NCBI GenBank assembly: GCA_046153355.1
Contig: JBJXEY010000322.1
Coordinates: 1-64,000 of the forward strand
DNA length: 64,000 bases
Source of the DNA: 2-02-FULL-62-17 sp046153355
GTDB lineage: Bacteria > Pseudomonadota > Gammaproteobacteria > Burkholderiales > SG8-39
Direction: 5' to 3'
Shown here: positions 27,983 to 36,782 of the stretch, piece by piece
Position numbering within the stretch: position 1 is the first letter of the stretch
Layout of the letters: every line of letters begins with the position of its first letter
Made by a program: the position numbers and the translations under genes
The notes under the pieces: generated by a model
The model's input: the letters and a program-made list of their open reading frames with translations, nothing else
Databases searched by the model: none
What the model was told of the DNA's origin: nothing

Positions 27983-28525
27983 ATGCGCGCGACCCCTAGC
28001 GATACGCTGCCAGAAGTGCTGATCATCGAGCCACGCGTGTTTGGCGATGAACGTGGCTTTTTTCTCGAAAGCTGGAACGAGAAGAGCTTCGCCGAAATAG
28101 GGATAACCGCGCGTTTTGTGCAGGATAACCACTCGCGCTCGGCCAAAGGCGTGTTGCGCGGGCTGCACTATCAGATTCGCCAGCCCCAGGGGAAGCTTTT
28201 GCGCGTGATCGCGGGGGAAGTATTCGATGTGGTTGTCGACATACGCAGAAGTTCACCAAATTTCGGGAAACATTTTGCGATAACTTTGAATTCGGACGCC
28301 AAGAAAATGATTTGGGTGCCGGTTGGTTTCGCTCACGGCTTTTGCGTTACCTCCGAATATGCCGAAGTTCTTTACAAGACTACCGATTTCTACGCGCCGG
28401 AACATGAACGCTCGATAATTTGGAATGACCCCGATTTAGCTATTTCTTGGCCCACCAACGGGGCTCCACTGTTATCGCGCAAAGATGCGGTGGGCAGTCG
28501 CCTGCGCGAAGCGGACTTCCCATAA
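27983..28525 (+). CDS. rfbC: dTDP-4-dehydrorhamnose 3,5-epimerase
   Basis: Cupin-fold epimerase of the rhamnose pathway, 180 aa from ATG 27983. It has DERGFFLESWN, QDNHSRSAKGVLRGLHYQ with the catalytic His, and VPVGFAHGF. It is the last gene of the rfbBAC set. Confidence 0.97.
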   Translation: MRATPSDTLPEVLIIEPRVFGDERGFFLESWNEKSFAEIGITARFVQDNHSRSAKGVLRGLHYQIRQPQGKLLRVIAGEVFDVVVDIRRSSPNFGKHFAITLNSDAKKMIWVPVGFAHGFCVTSEYAEVLYKTTDFYAPEHERSIIWNDPDLAISWPTNGAPLLSRKDAVGSRLREADFP

Positions 28526-28562
28526 ATTGTTTGCCCGTACGTCCAAGACATTCTGCGAAAGC

Positions 28563-28661
28563 ATGACCAGACAGGTTTCTATTCTATTTTTGGGGCTTGG
28601 ATATTTCAGCCTGACCTGGGGCGCTGAGGGTGACAATGCGCGTTGTTCCATACTTTATTGA
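28563..28661 (+). pseudogene. Possible remnant of an exported protein gene (32 codons)
   Basis: A short frame after rfbC, starting MTRQVSILFLGLGYFS, looks like a signal peptide, then reaches a stop within 16 codons, just inside the end of the convergent ABC ATPase gene. It may be the 5' stump of a gene cut where the accessory region begins. Chance cannot be excluded. Confidence 0.3.
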
Positions 28662-29377
28662 ACCGTCTCAATTTCCATTAGTTGACCATGAGACAAATGA
28701 AAAATCTTGTTGCAGTTTTTTCGAATCAATTCTTCGGAATGCGAAGCAACAACCAGGATTTGAGCCTGATCGACCATTTCGTGCAGTCTTCGGTTGGCCT
28801 TTTCGACGAATGGTTGATCGCCTACTGAAAGCCACTCATCCATTAAGACAATTTCTGACTTTATGCTTGTCGATATAGCAAAACCAAGGCGCATCGCCAT
28901 GCCGCTGGAATACGTCCGTAATGGCATGTGAATAAAATCGCCCAATCCGGCAAATTCGCAGATCTCATCGGTAATTTCGGCGACCTCTTTGCGGCTACAA
29001 CCAAGCAATATTGCCCGCAGAAAAATGTTCTCATACCCCGTTGCCTCCAAATCCATGCCTAGGTAGAGATCGAGCATAGACGCAACCCGGCCTTCAACGT
29101 GAATTTCGCCGCTATTGGGTTCATAGGCGCCCGCCAATACTCGCAGCAAGGTGGATTTCCCCGATCCATTGTGCCCTACCAATCCAACTCTATCGCCCTG
29201 ATTTATGCTGAACGAAATCCCTTTTAACGCATGGACGGTTACTCGATCCGATGCATTGCGGGCTATTGCTCCCCCAGTTGCTGCTACCCAAAGAGATTTT
29301 CTAAACGAACGCGCCTGGCTTCCAAATATCGGAAACGATACTTCGATATTTCGCGCTTCGATGTACGCCATAGTCAT
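28655..29377 (-). CDS. Polysaccharide ABC exporter, ATP-binding subunit (Wzt/KpsT type)
   Basis: ATPase of a polysaccharide exporter, 240 aa from ATG 29377, whose ATGA overlaps the permease stop. It has Walker A GHNGSGKST near residue 67, the LGMD...YENIFLRAILLG stretch typical of the Wzt/TagH family, signature SSGMAMRLGF, Walker B SEIVLMDEWL and the H-loop VASHS. It ends soon after the nucleotide-binding domain, without the C-terminal glycan-binding domain of O9a-type Wzt, so export is probably not coupled to a capped chain end. Confidence 0.92.
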   Translation of the reverse strand: MTMAYIEARNIEVSFPIFGSQARSFRKSLWVAATGGAIARNASDRVTVHALKGISFSINQGDRVGLVGHNGSGKSTLLRVLAGAYEPNSGEIHVEGRVASMLDLYLGMDLEATGYENIFLRAILLGCSRKEVAEITDEICEFAGLGDFIHMPLRTYSSGMAMRLGFAISTSIKSEIVLMDEWLSVGDQPFVEKANRRLHEMVDQAQILVVASHSEELIRKNCNKIFHLSHGQLMEIETVQ

Positions 29378-30234
29378 ACCCAATACGCTATTCGCGCGCG
29401 ATATTTCGTGAAAAACGCGAGTGTTAAGGCCAATCCCAAAATTGCCATTAACAACGAAACCGCAAGGGAAACCCACGGAAATTGAACCGCGCTCAGCAAC
29501 GGGGCGCGTATCACCTCGATGGCATGATACAAGGGGTTGAAATTCACCACCCAGGCATAGTGACCCAGGGAGCTTGCTTGCCAAAGTACCGGGGTCAGAA
29601 AAAACGCCACCTGAACAAAGCTCGAAATTATCGGTGGAATGTCCCTGAATCGCGCACACAAGGATCCAAGCAATATCCCCACCCATACTGCGTTAATTAG
29701 CAACAATCCAATTCCAAGCGGCACCAGCAGGAGATCAAATGACAACCTTGGTGGGAAAATTATCAGCACGAAAATGAACACTAGGGATTGGTGGCCGAAG
29801 ACAATGAAATTTCGCCAGACCACGCGCAAAACATGCGTCGTCAAAGGCAATTTAACTTGTTTGATAAGACTTTCCGCATTAATAAATGCATTGCAACATT
29901 CGTTAAGGAGGTTGGATATTAGCGCCCAAATAATATAACTTACCGCCAAATGGGGAAGATAGGCGCTGGTGTCCTGCGAAAATAGTCTGCCATATAAAGG
30001 CCCCATCGCGCCGATCAACACGGCAGTGCTGATGGTTAGCCAAAGTGGGCCAATGATTGATCGCTTATAGCGTTGTTTTATTTCCTGCCATGCCAGCATC
30101 GCCCATATGTTCGTCGATTTAAGTCCGAGAACAATATCCTTGAGCGCCAATTCAAAAGGAGATCTACGCGTTGGAATTCGGTTGACTGGAGATTGAGAGG
30201 AATTATTCGTCGTTTTAGCTTGGTCTAGATGCAT
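29374..30234 (-). CDS. Polysaccharide ABC exporter, permease subunit (Wzm type)
   Basis: ABC-2 membrane subunit of 286 aa with six hydrophobic segments. The N-terminal amphipathic part ends in LAWQEIKQRYKRSIIGPLW, the family hallmark; NLLNECCNAFINAESLIKQ follows, and the last part (VNFNPLYHAIEVIRAPLL) also fits. It pairs with the ATPase downstream. Substrate is inferred to be the glycan made by the surrounding genes. Confidence 0.92.
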   Translation of the reverse strand: MHLDQAKTTNNSSQSPVNRIPTRRSPFELALKDIVLGLKSTNIWAMLAWQEIKQRYKRSIIGPLWLTISTAVLIGAMGPLYGRLFSQDTSAYLPHLAVSYIIWALISNLLNECCNAFINAESLIKQVKLPLTTHVLRVVWRNFIVFGHQSLVFIFVLIIFPPRLSFDLLLVPLGIGLLLINAVWVGILLGSLCARFRDIPPIISSFVQVAFFLTPVLWQASSLGHYAWVVNFNPLYHAIEVIRAPLLSAVQFPWVSLAVSLLMAILGLALTLAFFTKYRARIAYWV

Positions 30235-30490
30235 TCGGCTTCTTGGTAAGGTAAGTTGTAAACCATGATGTTTGAAAATTTCATAATTTTAGGGGCGTGG
30301 GAACCGCACGATTGATTTGGCCAAGCGAACCCATTGAAGATCAACGTGAATATTGAGCTCTAAGTAAAATGCCACATTTTCAAATGCGGCCACATCGATC
30401 ACACTTCGCAGTGATCCGAACAAACATCCCAGATGCGATTCCCCATACGCATATCTAGGCATCTCCCGCCTGCGACTAGCGTACAAAATG
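30235..30490. other. Gap between glycosyltransferase and exporter genes
   Basis: 256 bp with no supported gene. A minus-strand open frame (30289-30624) crosses it but overlaps the end of the upstream gene and resembles no family recognised. AT-rich DNA just before the permease start could hold a promoter. Confidence 0.4.
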
Positions 30491-31753
30491 TCACTCGAGG
30501 GAAGCAAATACTTCACGATGCGATGCCAGAAATCGCGCCGCGATGTTGGAGGAAGCGCCATAACAATAATCTCCATAGCGCAGTTTCGACCGAAATCGAG
30601 ATTGTGCGGAACGCATATTTGCATCCAAATTCTTCTTACCTTCCAAGCGGTCTAGCATTTCCACTACCAGTCCCAGAATGTCTTCCGCTGTGTTTTCGAG
30701 AAGTTCAAGCCCGCTTTTCTCAAATTCACCTCCGATTCGATAGTTGGCCACCGGTGTCCCTAATATCTCGTCGATCGTAAGCAGGCGTTGATCGTATTTC
30801 GAACGAATTAGTTTCGGGATGCTTAAATCATCTCGGCAAAACCCCATTGACGCGAAAGGAACCATGTTCGCAAGTGCGGCTGGCACGCCAAATATCGAGC
30901 TAAGTATAAATAGGCCAGATGTATTTCCAAGAAAAAACCGGCACTGTGCGCAAAAGAACACATCCAATTCCGGTGACCTTATGGGGTCGTGTGCGTAATC
31001 AATCACGCCATGCATTGGCGGCAGTCGTTTCATACTAGGATCGCCCATTCGAATGCACCAACCGCCGCGGCGGACAATTTCCAGCATTCCCGGAACATAG
31101 GTATCAATGTCCATATTGCGATAACTATGGACTGCTTCGTCCGTAGGCGAATAACCTCCTTCTCTGGCGTGTACACAGACGAACCAAGCGTGGTCGGGCA
31201 TACCTAGGCGTCTAAGCGCGAGCTCCATTTTGCTTTTCTCGGATGCCTCAAATTGCAAAACAGGCGGTCGCGTGCCCCAATCTGAGTTTATCGAAAAGTA
31301 TTCGGCAGAATCGCCGATTGAGAGAACGTAGGATGAAACTTCATTTCGAAGCAGAAAGCCGTAGCTCATTATTTCAAGAATTAGGCAAAGAACAGGATTG
31401 CTGACGATTGCAAAGTGGTTTCGCCAATACCCTAGAAGGCAGCGATTGGCCACCTTTGCCGGGGGTGCGAGCAAAAAATATTTTTTTTCATCGCCCTTTA
31501 TTTGTCCAAGGCGAACCTTTTTTAAAAAGCAGTCCGGCTCGGCGGCAAGGTGGCCGATTCGGTGTGTAAACACCGGCAACCTACGATATCCAAGCAGATG
31601 GACCACCAGGGTGGCGGGAAGCAAAGTCGTCCATCCCATCCACATCAAGCCTCGCCTAAGTATCTCGCGTATCGTCCACCATGTTCCCTCTCGGGTAGCG
31701 CGAACATAAGCAATTCGCATCCGCCAAAGCAAGGCTTTCCCTTTAATACGCAT
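30491..31753 (-). CDS. TIGR04372-family putative glycosyltransferase
   Basis: A 420-aa protein recognised by its C-terminal half: FVCVHAREGGYSPTDE near residue 190, IRMGDPSMK, FFLGNTSGLFILSSIFGVP and the segment ending in ANMVPFASMG, typical of a glycosyltransferase-like family in surface polysaccharide loci. One N-terminal hydrophobic stretch (about 40-55) may associate it with the membrane. It starts 8 bp after the nucleotidyltransferase gene. Donor and acceptor unknown. Confidence 0.75.
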   Translation of the reverse strand: MRIKGKALLWRMRIAYVRATREGTWWTIREILRRGLMWMGWTTLLPATLVVHLLGYRRLPVFTHRIGHLAAEPDCFLKKVRLGQIKGDEKKYFLLAPPAKVANRCLLGYWRNHFAIVSNPVLCLILEIMSYGFLLRNEVSSYVLSIGDSAEYFSINSDWGTRPPVLQFEASEKSKMELALRRLGMPDHAWFVCVHAREGGYSPTDEAVHSYRNMDIDTYVPGMLEIVRRGGWCIRMGDPSMKRLPPMHGVIDYAHDPIRSPELDVFFCAQCRFFLGNTSGLFILSSIFGVPAALANMVPFASMGFCRDDLSIPKLIRSKYDQRLLTIDEILGTPVANYRIGGEFEKSGLELLENTAEDILGLVVEMLDRLEGKKNLDANMRSAQSRFRSKLRYGDYCYGASSNIAARFLASHREVFASLE

Positions 31754-31761
31754 GGACCGTT

Positions 31762-32457
31762 CTATCGAGGGAATTCGCGTTCGGCCAGACGCAGGGCCTC
31801 AATGTTTCCGATATCGCGATGATAGCGATCATTATGAAATGTCCAGATACGCCCGAGGAAATGCGGTAGCACTTCGGTGCTTAGATCGATGATCGGAGAC
31901 TCATTCTGCGAAAGAAATTCAAAAATCTCCGGTGCAAAAACATACACCGCTGCGTTGGCACGTCTACCAGGCGGGTTGGGTACCTTCTCGTGGAAGTCAA
32001 TGACAACGCCCTGCCGCTCCTCCACGATTCCACAGGTTTGCGGCGAATCAGTATCGAACGTCATCATGGTCATTACGCACTCTCTAGGTCGCTGCGCGTG
32101 CCTGGCAATTAGTTGCGCAGGATCGAAAATTGTCAGGTTGTCGGCATGCGCGACGAGGAAACTTTCTCCATTAAGCCATGTTCTATTGGCGCGAACCGTC
32201 CCCCCCGTGCCAAGAATTGTTTCTTCATGTACCAAGTCGATGCGATCGCGCCATGGGGAGGATCGAACGTACGCTTCCACCTTGTCCGCTAGGTAATGTG
32301 TATTGACGAGAATTCGCTCGATTAAAGGTTGACGCAAAATTTCGAGCCAATACGCCAACAAAGGTTTTTCGTGCACCGCAACAAGACATTTGGGAATCGA
32401 GGCTGTTATTGGCCTGAGGCGCGTCCCAAATCCAGCCGCCAATAGCAATGCTCTCAA
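31762..32457 (-). CDS. Sugar-1-phosphate nucleotidyltransferase
   Basis: Nucleotidyltransferase of 231 aa, with ALLLAAGFGTRLRPITASIP at the N-terminus, LVNTHYLADK and an Asp in LVAHADNLTIFD. Size and motifs resemble HddC/GmhD- and MurU-type enzymes rather than RfbA. The TTG start overlaps the stop of the HldE-like gene by 4 bp (TTGA). With that neighbour it could activate a heptose-1-phosphate; the nucleotide cannot be told. Confidence 0.85.
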   Translation of the reverse strand: MRALLLAAGFGTRLRPITASIPKCLVAVHEKPLLAYWLEILRQPLIERILVNTHYLADKVEAYVRSSPWRDRIDLVHEETILGTGGTVRANRTWLNGESFLVAHADNLTIFDPAQLIARHAQRPRECVMTMMTFDTDSPQTCGIVEERQGVVIDFHEKVPNPPGRRANAAVYVFAPEIFEFLSQNESPIIDLSTEVLPHFLGRIWTFHNDRYHRDIGNIEALRLAEREFPR

Positions 32458-33935
32458 AGCTCCAATTCCTTGACCAATTCTGCGGCGCTCAAAGGCGAAT
32501 TACCGACACGACTTACCTGACATGCGGCGGCAACGCTCCCCAAGTAGGCGCTTTGCCAAATATTCGCGCCCACCGCCAACGCCATGGACGAGCATGTAAG
32601 CAAAGAGTCCCCCGCGCCCGATACATCTTTGGGCGCCTCATTTAGCGCGGGCAATTGGTCCGTAAGAAATTCCGCCTTGAGATTCGATGGCGCGTGAATT
32701 AAAAGGCCCTCCGCCCCCAAAGTGACGAATATTTCCTTTGCGTTAGCCTTGAGGCGAAGGTCTTCGGCCAGGACCACGAGCCCGGAACTGAAATCGCGAA
32801 CCGCCAACCTGGCTTCGTGTTCCGTTGGCGTTAGCAGGCGCATCCCGTTGAATCGGGAAACATCGCTGATTTGCGACGACGCCTGACTATCGGCCACCAT
32901 CATGATGCCTTTTCGCTGGCAAAACGAGACTAATTGATCCACCAGACCTTGCGGCAAGCATCCGTAATTGAAGTCGGAAAAGATGAGCAAATCGCTATGG
33001 TCCAGCGCGCCCGCGATCGCATTGAACATCTTCTCGACCAGGGCACTGCTAATTTCGTGTTGCCGAAGGTGACTCACTCTAAGCAGAGTTTTTCCACTTG
33101 CGCGATACCGTTGTTTTAGAGTCGTCGGCCGACTTTCGTCCTTGATAAATTCACTTTTGACATGGTATTTGCCCAGCATTTCCTCGGCGAAAGTCTGGGT
33201 CGGATCACCGCCCGCGACACAAAAGTAACTGACGCTCGCGCCCATTCCACTTGCATGCGCCGCGACGATTCCAGCCCCTCCGACAAATCGATCATTTCGT
33301 ATCGGGGCCACCACCAGCGTTGGATCTTCCTGCGACATTCCGAGCGCGTCACAATTAATATACTCATCTACGATCAGGTCGCCGACCACCACCACCTTGA
33401 GGGTGCTGAATCTGCGCACGACGTCGATCAGATCCTGAAAAGTGAATTTATGTCTTTCCGGAAAGTCGAGCGGCTTTCTAATCGAAGAAAAATTGGTTTC
33501 CAGCAATTCTCGCTGCAACAGATCTAGGGACGAAAATCTGACCTCACCGGATCCAAATAGAAGCGTGCCTCCATAACTTTCGACAACTGGTCTTTCGGCA
33601 TTTATTCTGGATTCGTATTCCTTGCCTTTCACCACCACCGCCGGCCTGAATCGTTCCACGAATTTTTCCGGCACATCGTTCAGTACGAAAGCAAAGTCGA
33701 CGATTCCAATCGCGCGAACACCTTCGAGCCGCATAGCCGCAGGGACCGTGACCGCAGGCGACGCATCGCCGTTGACGCCGATAATTAGGAAATCGCCACA
33801 ATCCGCAGCGAATTGCATCAATCGCAAATGACCAGGATGGACGATATTGAAATTTCCGGAAACAAATACGGTTCGCTTCGCATTCGCGCTTTTCCGGCGA
33901 ATTTCGACGAACAAATCTTCTTCGCCAGCACTCAC
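32454..33935 (-). CDS. HldE-like protein with reversed order: nucleotidyltransferase then PfkB kinase
   Basis: A 493-aa bifunctional protein. Residues 20-150 are a cytidylyltransferase-like domain (SGNFNIVHPGHLRLMQ with HxGH, VVKGKEYE). Residues 170-490 are a ribokinase/PfkB domain (VVVGDLIVDEYI, GGAGIVAAHASGMG, and the catalytic DVSGAGDSLL). HldE of E. coli has the kinase first. By family it may phosphorylate and adenylylate heptose-7-phosphate, but the reversed architecture and location beside a separate nucleotidyltransferase suggest a specialised sugar. The start is GTG with TAGGA 6 bp upstream. Confidence 0.85.
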   Translation of the reverse strand: MSAGEEDLFVEIRRKSANAKRTVFVSGNFNIVHPGHLRLMQFAADCGDFLIIGVNGDASPAVTVPAAMRLEGVRAIGIVDFAFVLNDVPEKFVERFRPAVVVKGKEYESRINAERPVVESYGGTLLFGSGEVRFSSLDLLQRELLETNFSSIRKPLDFPERHKFTFQDLIDVVRRFSTLKVVVVGDLIVDEYINCDALGMSQEDPTLVVAPIRNDRFVGGAGIVAAHASGMGASVSYFCVAGGDPTQTFAEEMLGKYHVKSEFIKDESRPTTLKQRYRASGKTLLRVSHLRQHEISSALVEKMFNAIAGALDHSDLLIFSDFNYGCLPQGLVDQLVSFCQRKGIMMVADSQASSQISDVSRFNGMRLLTPTEHEARLAVRDFSSGLVVLAEDLRLKANAKEIFVTLGAEGLLIHAPSNLKAEFLTDQLPALNEAPKDVSGAGDSLLTCSSMALAVGANIWQSAYLGSVAAACQVSRVGNSPLSAAELVKELEL

Positions 33936-33982
33936 GTCACATCCTAAATTTGAATTTACGCCGGCAATCTAGTCGATTTACA

Positions 33983-34714
33983 TCACGCATTTGATTGGGT
34001 GGAACTACCCTTTTTCCCCGCTCCAACAGCCAATATGTAATGGGCCATGGTGTGAAATCCGGTATGTACCACCTCGTCATTCATTGAAAACATGAAAACG
34101 TTGTGGAAGAAACTCTGCATCAGCTGCTTGAGATTGGGCAAGCTTTTGCAATTGACATGGCCTGCGCGGCTAGTTGGAGACGCATACGCCTGACTTTCCA
34201 AGGAAGGCATTCCAATAATTCCAACCCCATGATTGGAAAGCGGAGCGAAAGCGTTTCCAAGAAAGGTCATCTCATCTTTTTGAGCGATATGCTCGAGTAC
34301 ATCGAGAGCGAAAACGCCGTCGTAGCATCCACCAATTGGTCCGGCCAGCAAATCATGGGTAAACGCCGGAAATTTCCATCGCGCAACCATGCGGGCCTCG
34401 ACATCCTGGATAAAAAGTTCGTCGAAATCCGTGGCACTGAGGCTTTTAACCTCCTGTTGAACGATACGAGTACCAAAAGCGTCGCCGCACCCAATTTCTA
34501 GTACGTTTTCGCTGCCAGACAGCATCTTTGCAACAAATTTATAGCGAGACAATCGAAACAACAGATGCTTTGGATCGTCGTGCCAACTTTGGCTGCTTCT
34601 CAGGCCAAGGCGCTCAAATCCTCGCTCGACTACCGCATCAATACATTCCTGGTATTGTGGTTCCCGGGTTTTGCTTTCGTTGCCCTGACTGGCAATAATT
34701 CCATCTTTTTGCAT
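33983..34714 (-). CDS. Class I SAM-dependent methyltransferase
   Basis: A 243-aa methyltransferase with motif I VLEIGCGDAFGT near residue 75, SATDFD as motif II and GVFALDVLEHI as the post-I region. It is the first gene of the minus-strand set running to the ABC exporter and is divergent from the 604-aa gene. AT-richer than the housekeeping part of the window. Substrate unknown; sugar methylation is inferred from context. Confidence 0.8.
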   Translation of the reverse strand: MQKDGIIASQGNESKTREPQYQECIDAVVERGFERLGLRSSQSWHDDPKHLLFRLSRYKFVAKMLSGSENVLEIGCGDAFGTRIVQQEVKSLSATDFDELFIQDVEARMVARWKFPAFTHDLLAGPIGGCYDGVFALDVLEHIAQKDEMTFLGNAFAPLSNHGVGIIGMPSLESQAYASPTSRAGHVNCKSLPNLKQLMQSFFHNVFMFSMNDEVVHTGFHTMAHYILAVGAGKKGSSTQSNA

Positions 34715-34878
34715 GGCGACAAATCTCTAAAATTTCAAAATTCCCTGTATTGCGACGGGATTGGCATCGGGTCGGGATGCTAACATAAGCGCCTAAGCAG
34801 GCTCTTCCTAGTAAAAAAGCGGTCAAAGAGTGTGGTGCCTGCGCTGGTTTCAATATCCCGGTTAATCTAGTTTGAAAA
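34715..34878. promoter_or_regulatory. Divergent gap between two glycan operons
   Basis: 164 bp between a minus-strand methyltransferase gene and the plus-strand 604-aa gene. It must contain both promoters; no clear consensus boxes could be assigned. Confidence 0.35.
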
Positions 34879-36693
34879 ATGCGCCCTAAAGTCAAATTTC
34901 TCACGGCAGTTTGGGGCGAAGTCTACATCGCGCGTTTCGCGTCCCTGGCATTACCGTCATTTCTCGCGCCCGGCAATCTGCCAGCGATGGCAAAAGAGAC
35001 GACGCTCGAAGTCGTAATCATGACTCGGCACAGCGAAATAGCCCATTTTGAGCAGCATCAGACCTTTCGCCGATTGCGAGACATTTGCCCTATACGGTTT
35101 GTGCCAATCGACGACCTGATAACAAGCGCAGTGTATGGTGTGACTTTAACGCTTGCCTATGCCCGAGCGGTCATTGAATGCGGCCGTGACATGCTGAATA
35201 CGCATTTCACATTCATGAACGCCGATTTCGTTTTGGCCGACGGATCTCTCAGAAGTCTTTGCCGACACATAATGGACGGGCGTTCAATCGTGTTGGGGCC
35301 CAGCTTTCGCGCTACCGCCGAAATGGTGGAACCGCAATTGCAAACCCTGGTAGATCGTTCGACTGGCATATTGGCCATTGCCCCTCGACAACTCGCGGCA
35401 CTGTCCCTCAAACACCCGCATTTAACTACCGTTGCGAAGATTCGAAATCAGGCGTTTCTGCATTCGACGCAACCGAATCAGTTTTTCTGGCAAGTCGACC
35501 CGCAAACTTTATTGGGTAGGTATTACCTGATTTTTATGCTTTGTCTCAAACCCGAACGAGAGATAAAAACCATCAATAGCTATTGCGATTACTCGTTTAT
35601 TCCCGAGATGTGCCCATCGGGCGACGAAGTAGTGATGGGGGATTCGGACGAGTTTTTCATGCTTGAATTGCAGCAACGCGATCAGGAATTGCACTTACTC
35701 AAACTGGGCCCGCAGACTGAAAATGAAATTGCTGCAAGCCTTCAAGGTTGGACAACCGCCGAACACCGCCGCGCGGCATCGCACGATGTCATATTTCATG
35801 TTGGCGAAATTCCCGCAGAGATCAGCGCCTCGAAAGCCGAAGCCAGTGCTTTTGTCGAAAGAATCGGCGCAAAATTGGCTCGCCCCAAATCGCATATAGG
35901 TCATAGATACTGGGTGCGTGGCTGCGAAGCTTGGCAAAATTATCGAATTGCCGATGAGTTATCTGGTCTGCCCGACATTCTCGCCAAGGAGAAGGGTCAA
36001 AATTGGCTGCTCTATTTTTTTTGGGGATGTCTTTATAAATCTCAGCGTGTCTTGCTCGGCCACCCACCGCGGGTAACGCCCTTTCATCCTCTTTGGCAGG
36101 ATTTCAGGCTACTGAAAAATACCGTTTCTGAGATTCTTTCAAATCGAAATTCTCGAATTCTGATCATTCGACAAAAATCTGAATTCGTTGATGAAATGTT
36201 CGATGGCTTAGACGTCACGTTTTCTTCGATAGATGACATTCTGGTCGGAAACTTGGTTCCCGATACTACCGGACCAGTAAGCCATGTTATTTGTTGTCTG
36301 ACGGGAGAAGACTTCAAGCAATTAACCGATTTAACAGTTCGATGCCGATCGTTACTAGGCGTTCATGGAACGTTGTATTTATTCATTCGAGGCGATTTGG
36401 AGCGCAGTGATCTGAAGGCTTCATTGATGTCACTTGCCACTGGGCCATTGTCGCAAGCGAGCCGCTGCGCATTTGTGGGTGGTGAGTTGAAGTATTTCTG
36501 TAGCTTCCTGTTCAAAATTCTTGCAAAAGACCCCGCTGATCGGAGCAAATTCGCCATGATTTGGATGATTCCGCTTCTTGTTGCCACGTCGCCCTTGACG
36601 TTCGCAATCAATACAGTTTGGGGAACGAATATTGCCAAGCGCGTTTTCCCTAGGTATTGCAGTAGCGCGGTGGTGACGATCAAGTCGTGCTAA
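34879..36693 (+). CDS. Unknown 604-aa protein of the polysaccharide region
   Basis: Not recognised. The N-terminal third (FLTAVWGEVYIARFASLALP, then TFMNADFVLADGSLRSL) looks like an alpha/beta fold with an Asp motif that could belong to a nucleotide-sugar-dependent transferase. The middle is polar. The C-terminal 180 residues (SRILIIRQKSEFVDEMFDG, GVHGTLYLFIRGD) have the rhythm of a methyltransferase-like fold, and a hydrophobic stretch lies near 560-585. Codon use is AT-richer than the flanks. First of a three-gene plus-strand operon. Confidence 0.6.
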   Translation: MRPKVKFLTAVWGEVYIARFASLALPSFLAPGNLPAMAKETTLEVVIMTRHSEIAHFEQHQTFRRLRDICPIRFVPIDDLITSAVYGVTLTLAYARAVIECGRDMLNTHFTFMNADFVLADGSLRSLCRHIMDGRSIVLGPSFRATAEMVEPQLQTLVDRSTGILAIAPRQLAALSLKHPHLTTVAKIRNQAFLHSTQPNQFFWQVDPQTLLGRYYLIFMLCLKPEREIKTINSYCDYSFIPEMCPSGDEVVMGDSDEFFMLELQQRDQELHLLKLGPQTENEIAASLQGWTTAEHRRAASHDVIFHVGEIPAEISASKAEASAFVERIGAKLARPKSHIGHRYWVRGCEAWQNYRIADELSGLPDILAKEKGQNWLLYFFWGCLYKSQRVLLGHPPRVTPFHPLWQDFRLLKNTVSEILSNRNSRILIIRQKSEFVDEMFDGLDVTFSSIDDILVGNLVPDTTGPVSHVICCLTGEDFKQLTDLTVRCRSLLGVHGTLYLFIRGDLERSDLKASLMSLATGPLSQASRCAFVGGELKYFCSFLFKILAKDPADRSKFAMIWMIPLLVATSPLTFAINTVWGTNIAKRVFPRYCSSAVVTIKSC

Positions 36694-36782
36694 AAACAAC
36701 GCCGTCGGCCAACGCCATAAGACACGGCCCGCTTTCCGCTGTGATTCGGGAAACTTGAATTTCGCCTAGAAAGAAGGATTCG

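Noticed and set aside
30289..30624. 111-codon minus-strand open frame downstream of the TIGR04372 gene
   Set aside because: It overlaps the end of that gene in another frame, shows no recognisable motif and has no ribosome site; treated as chance.
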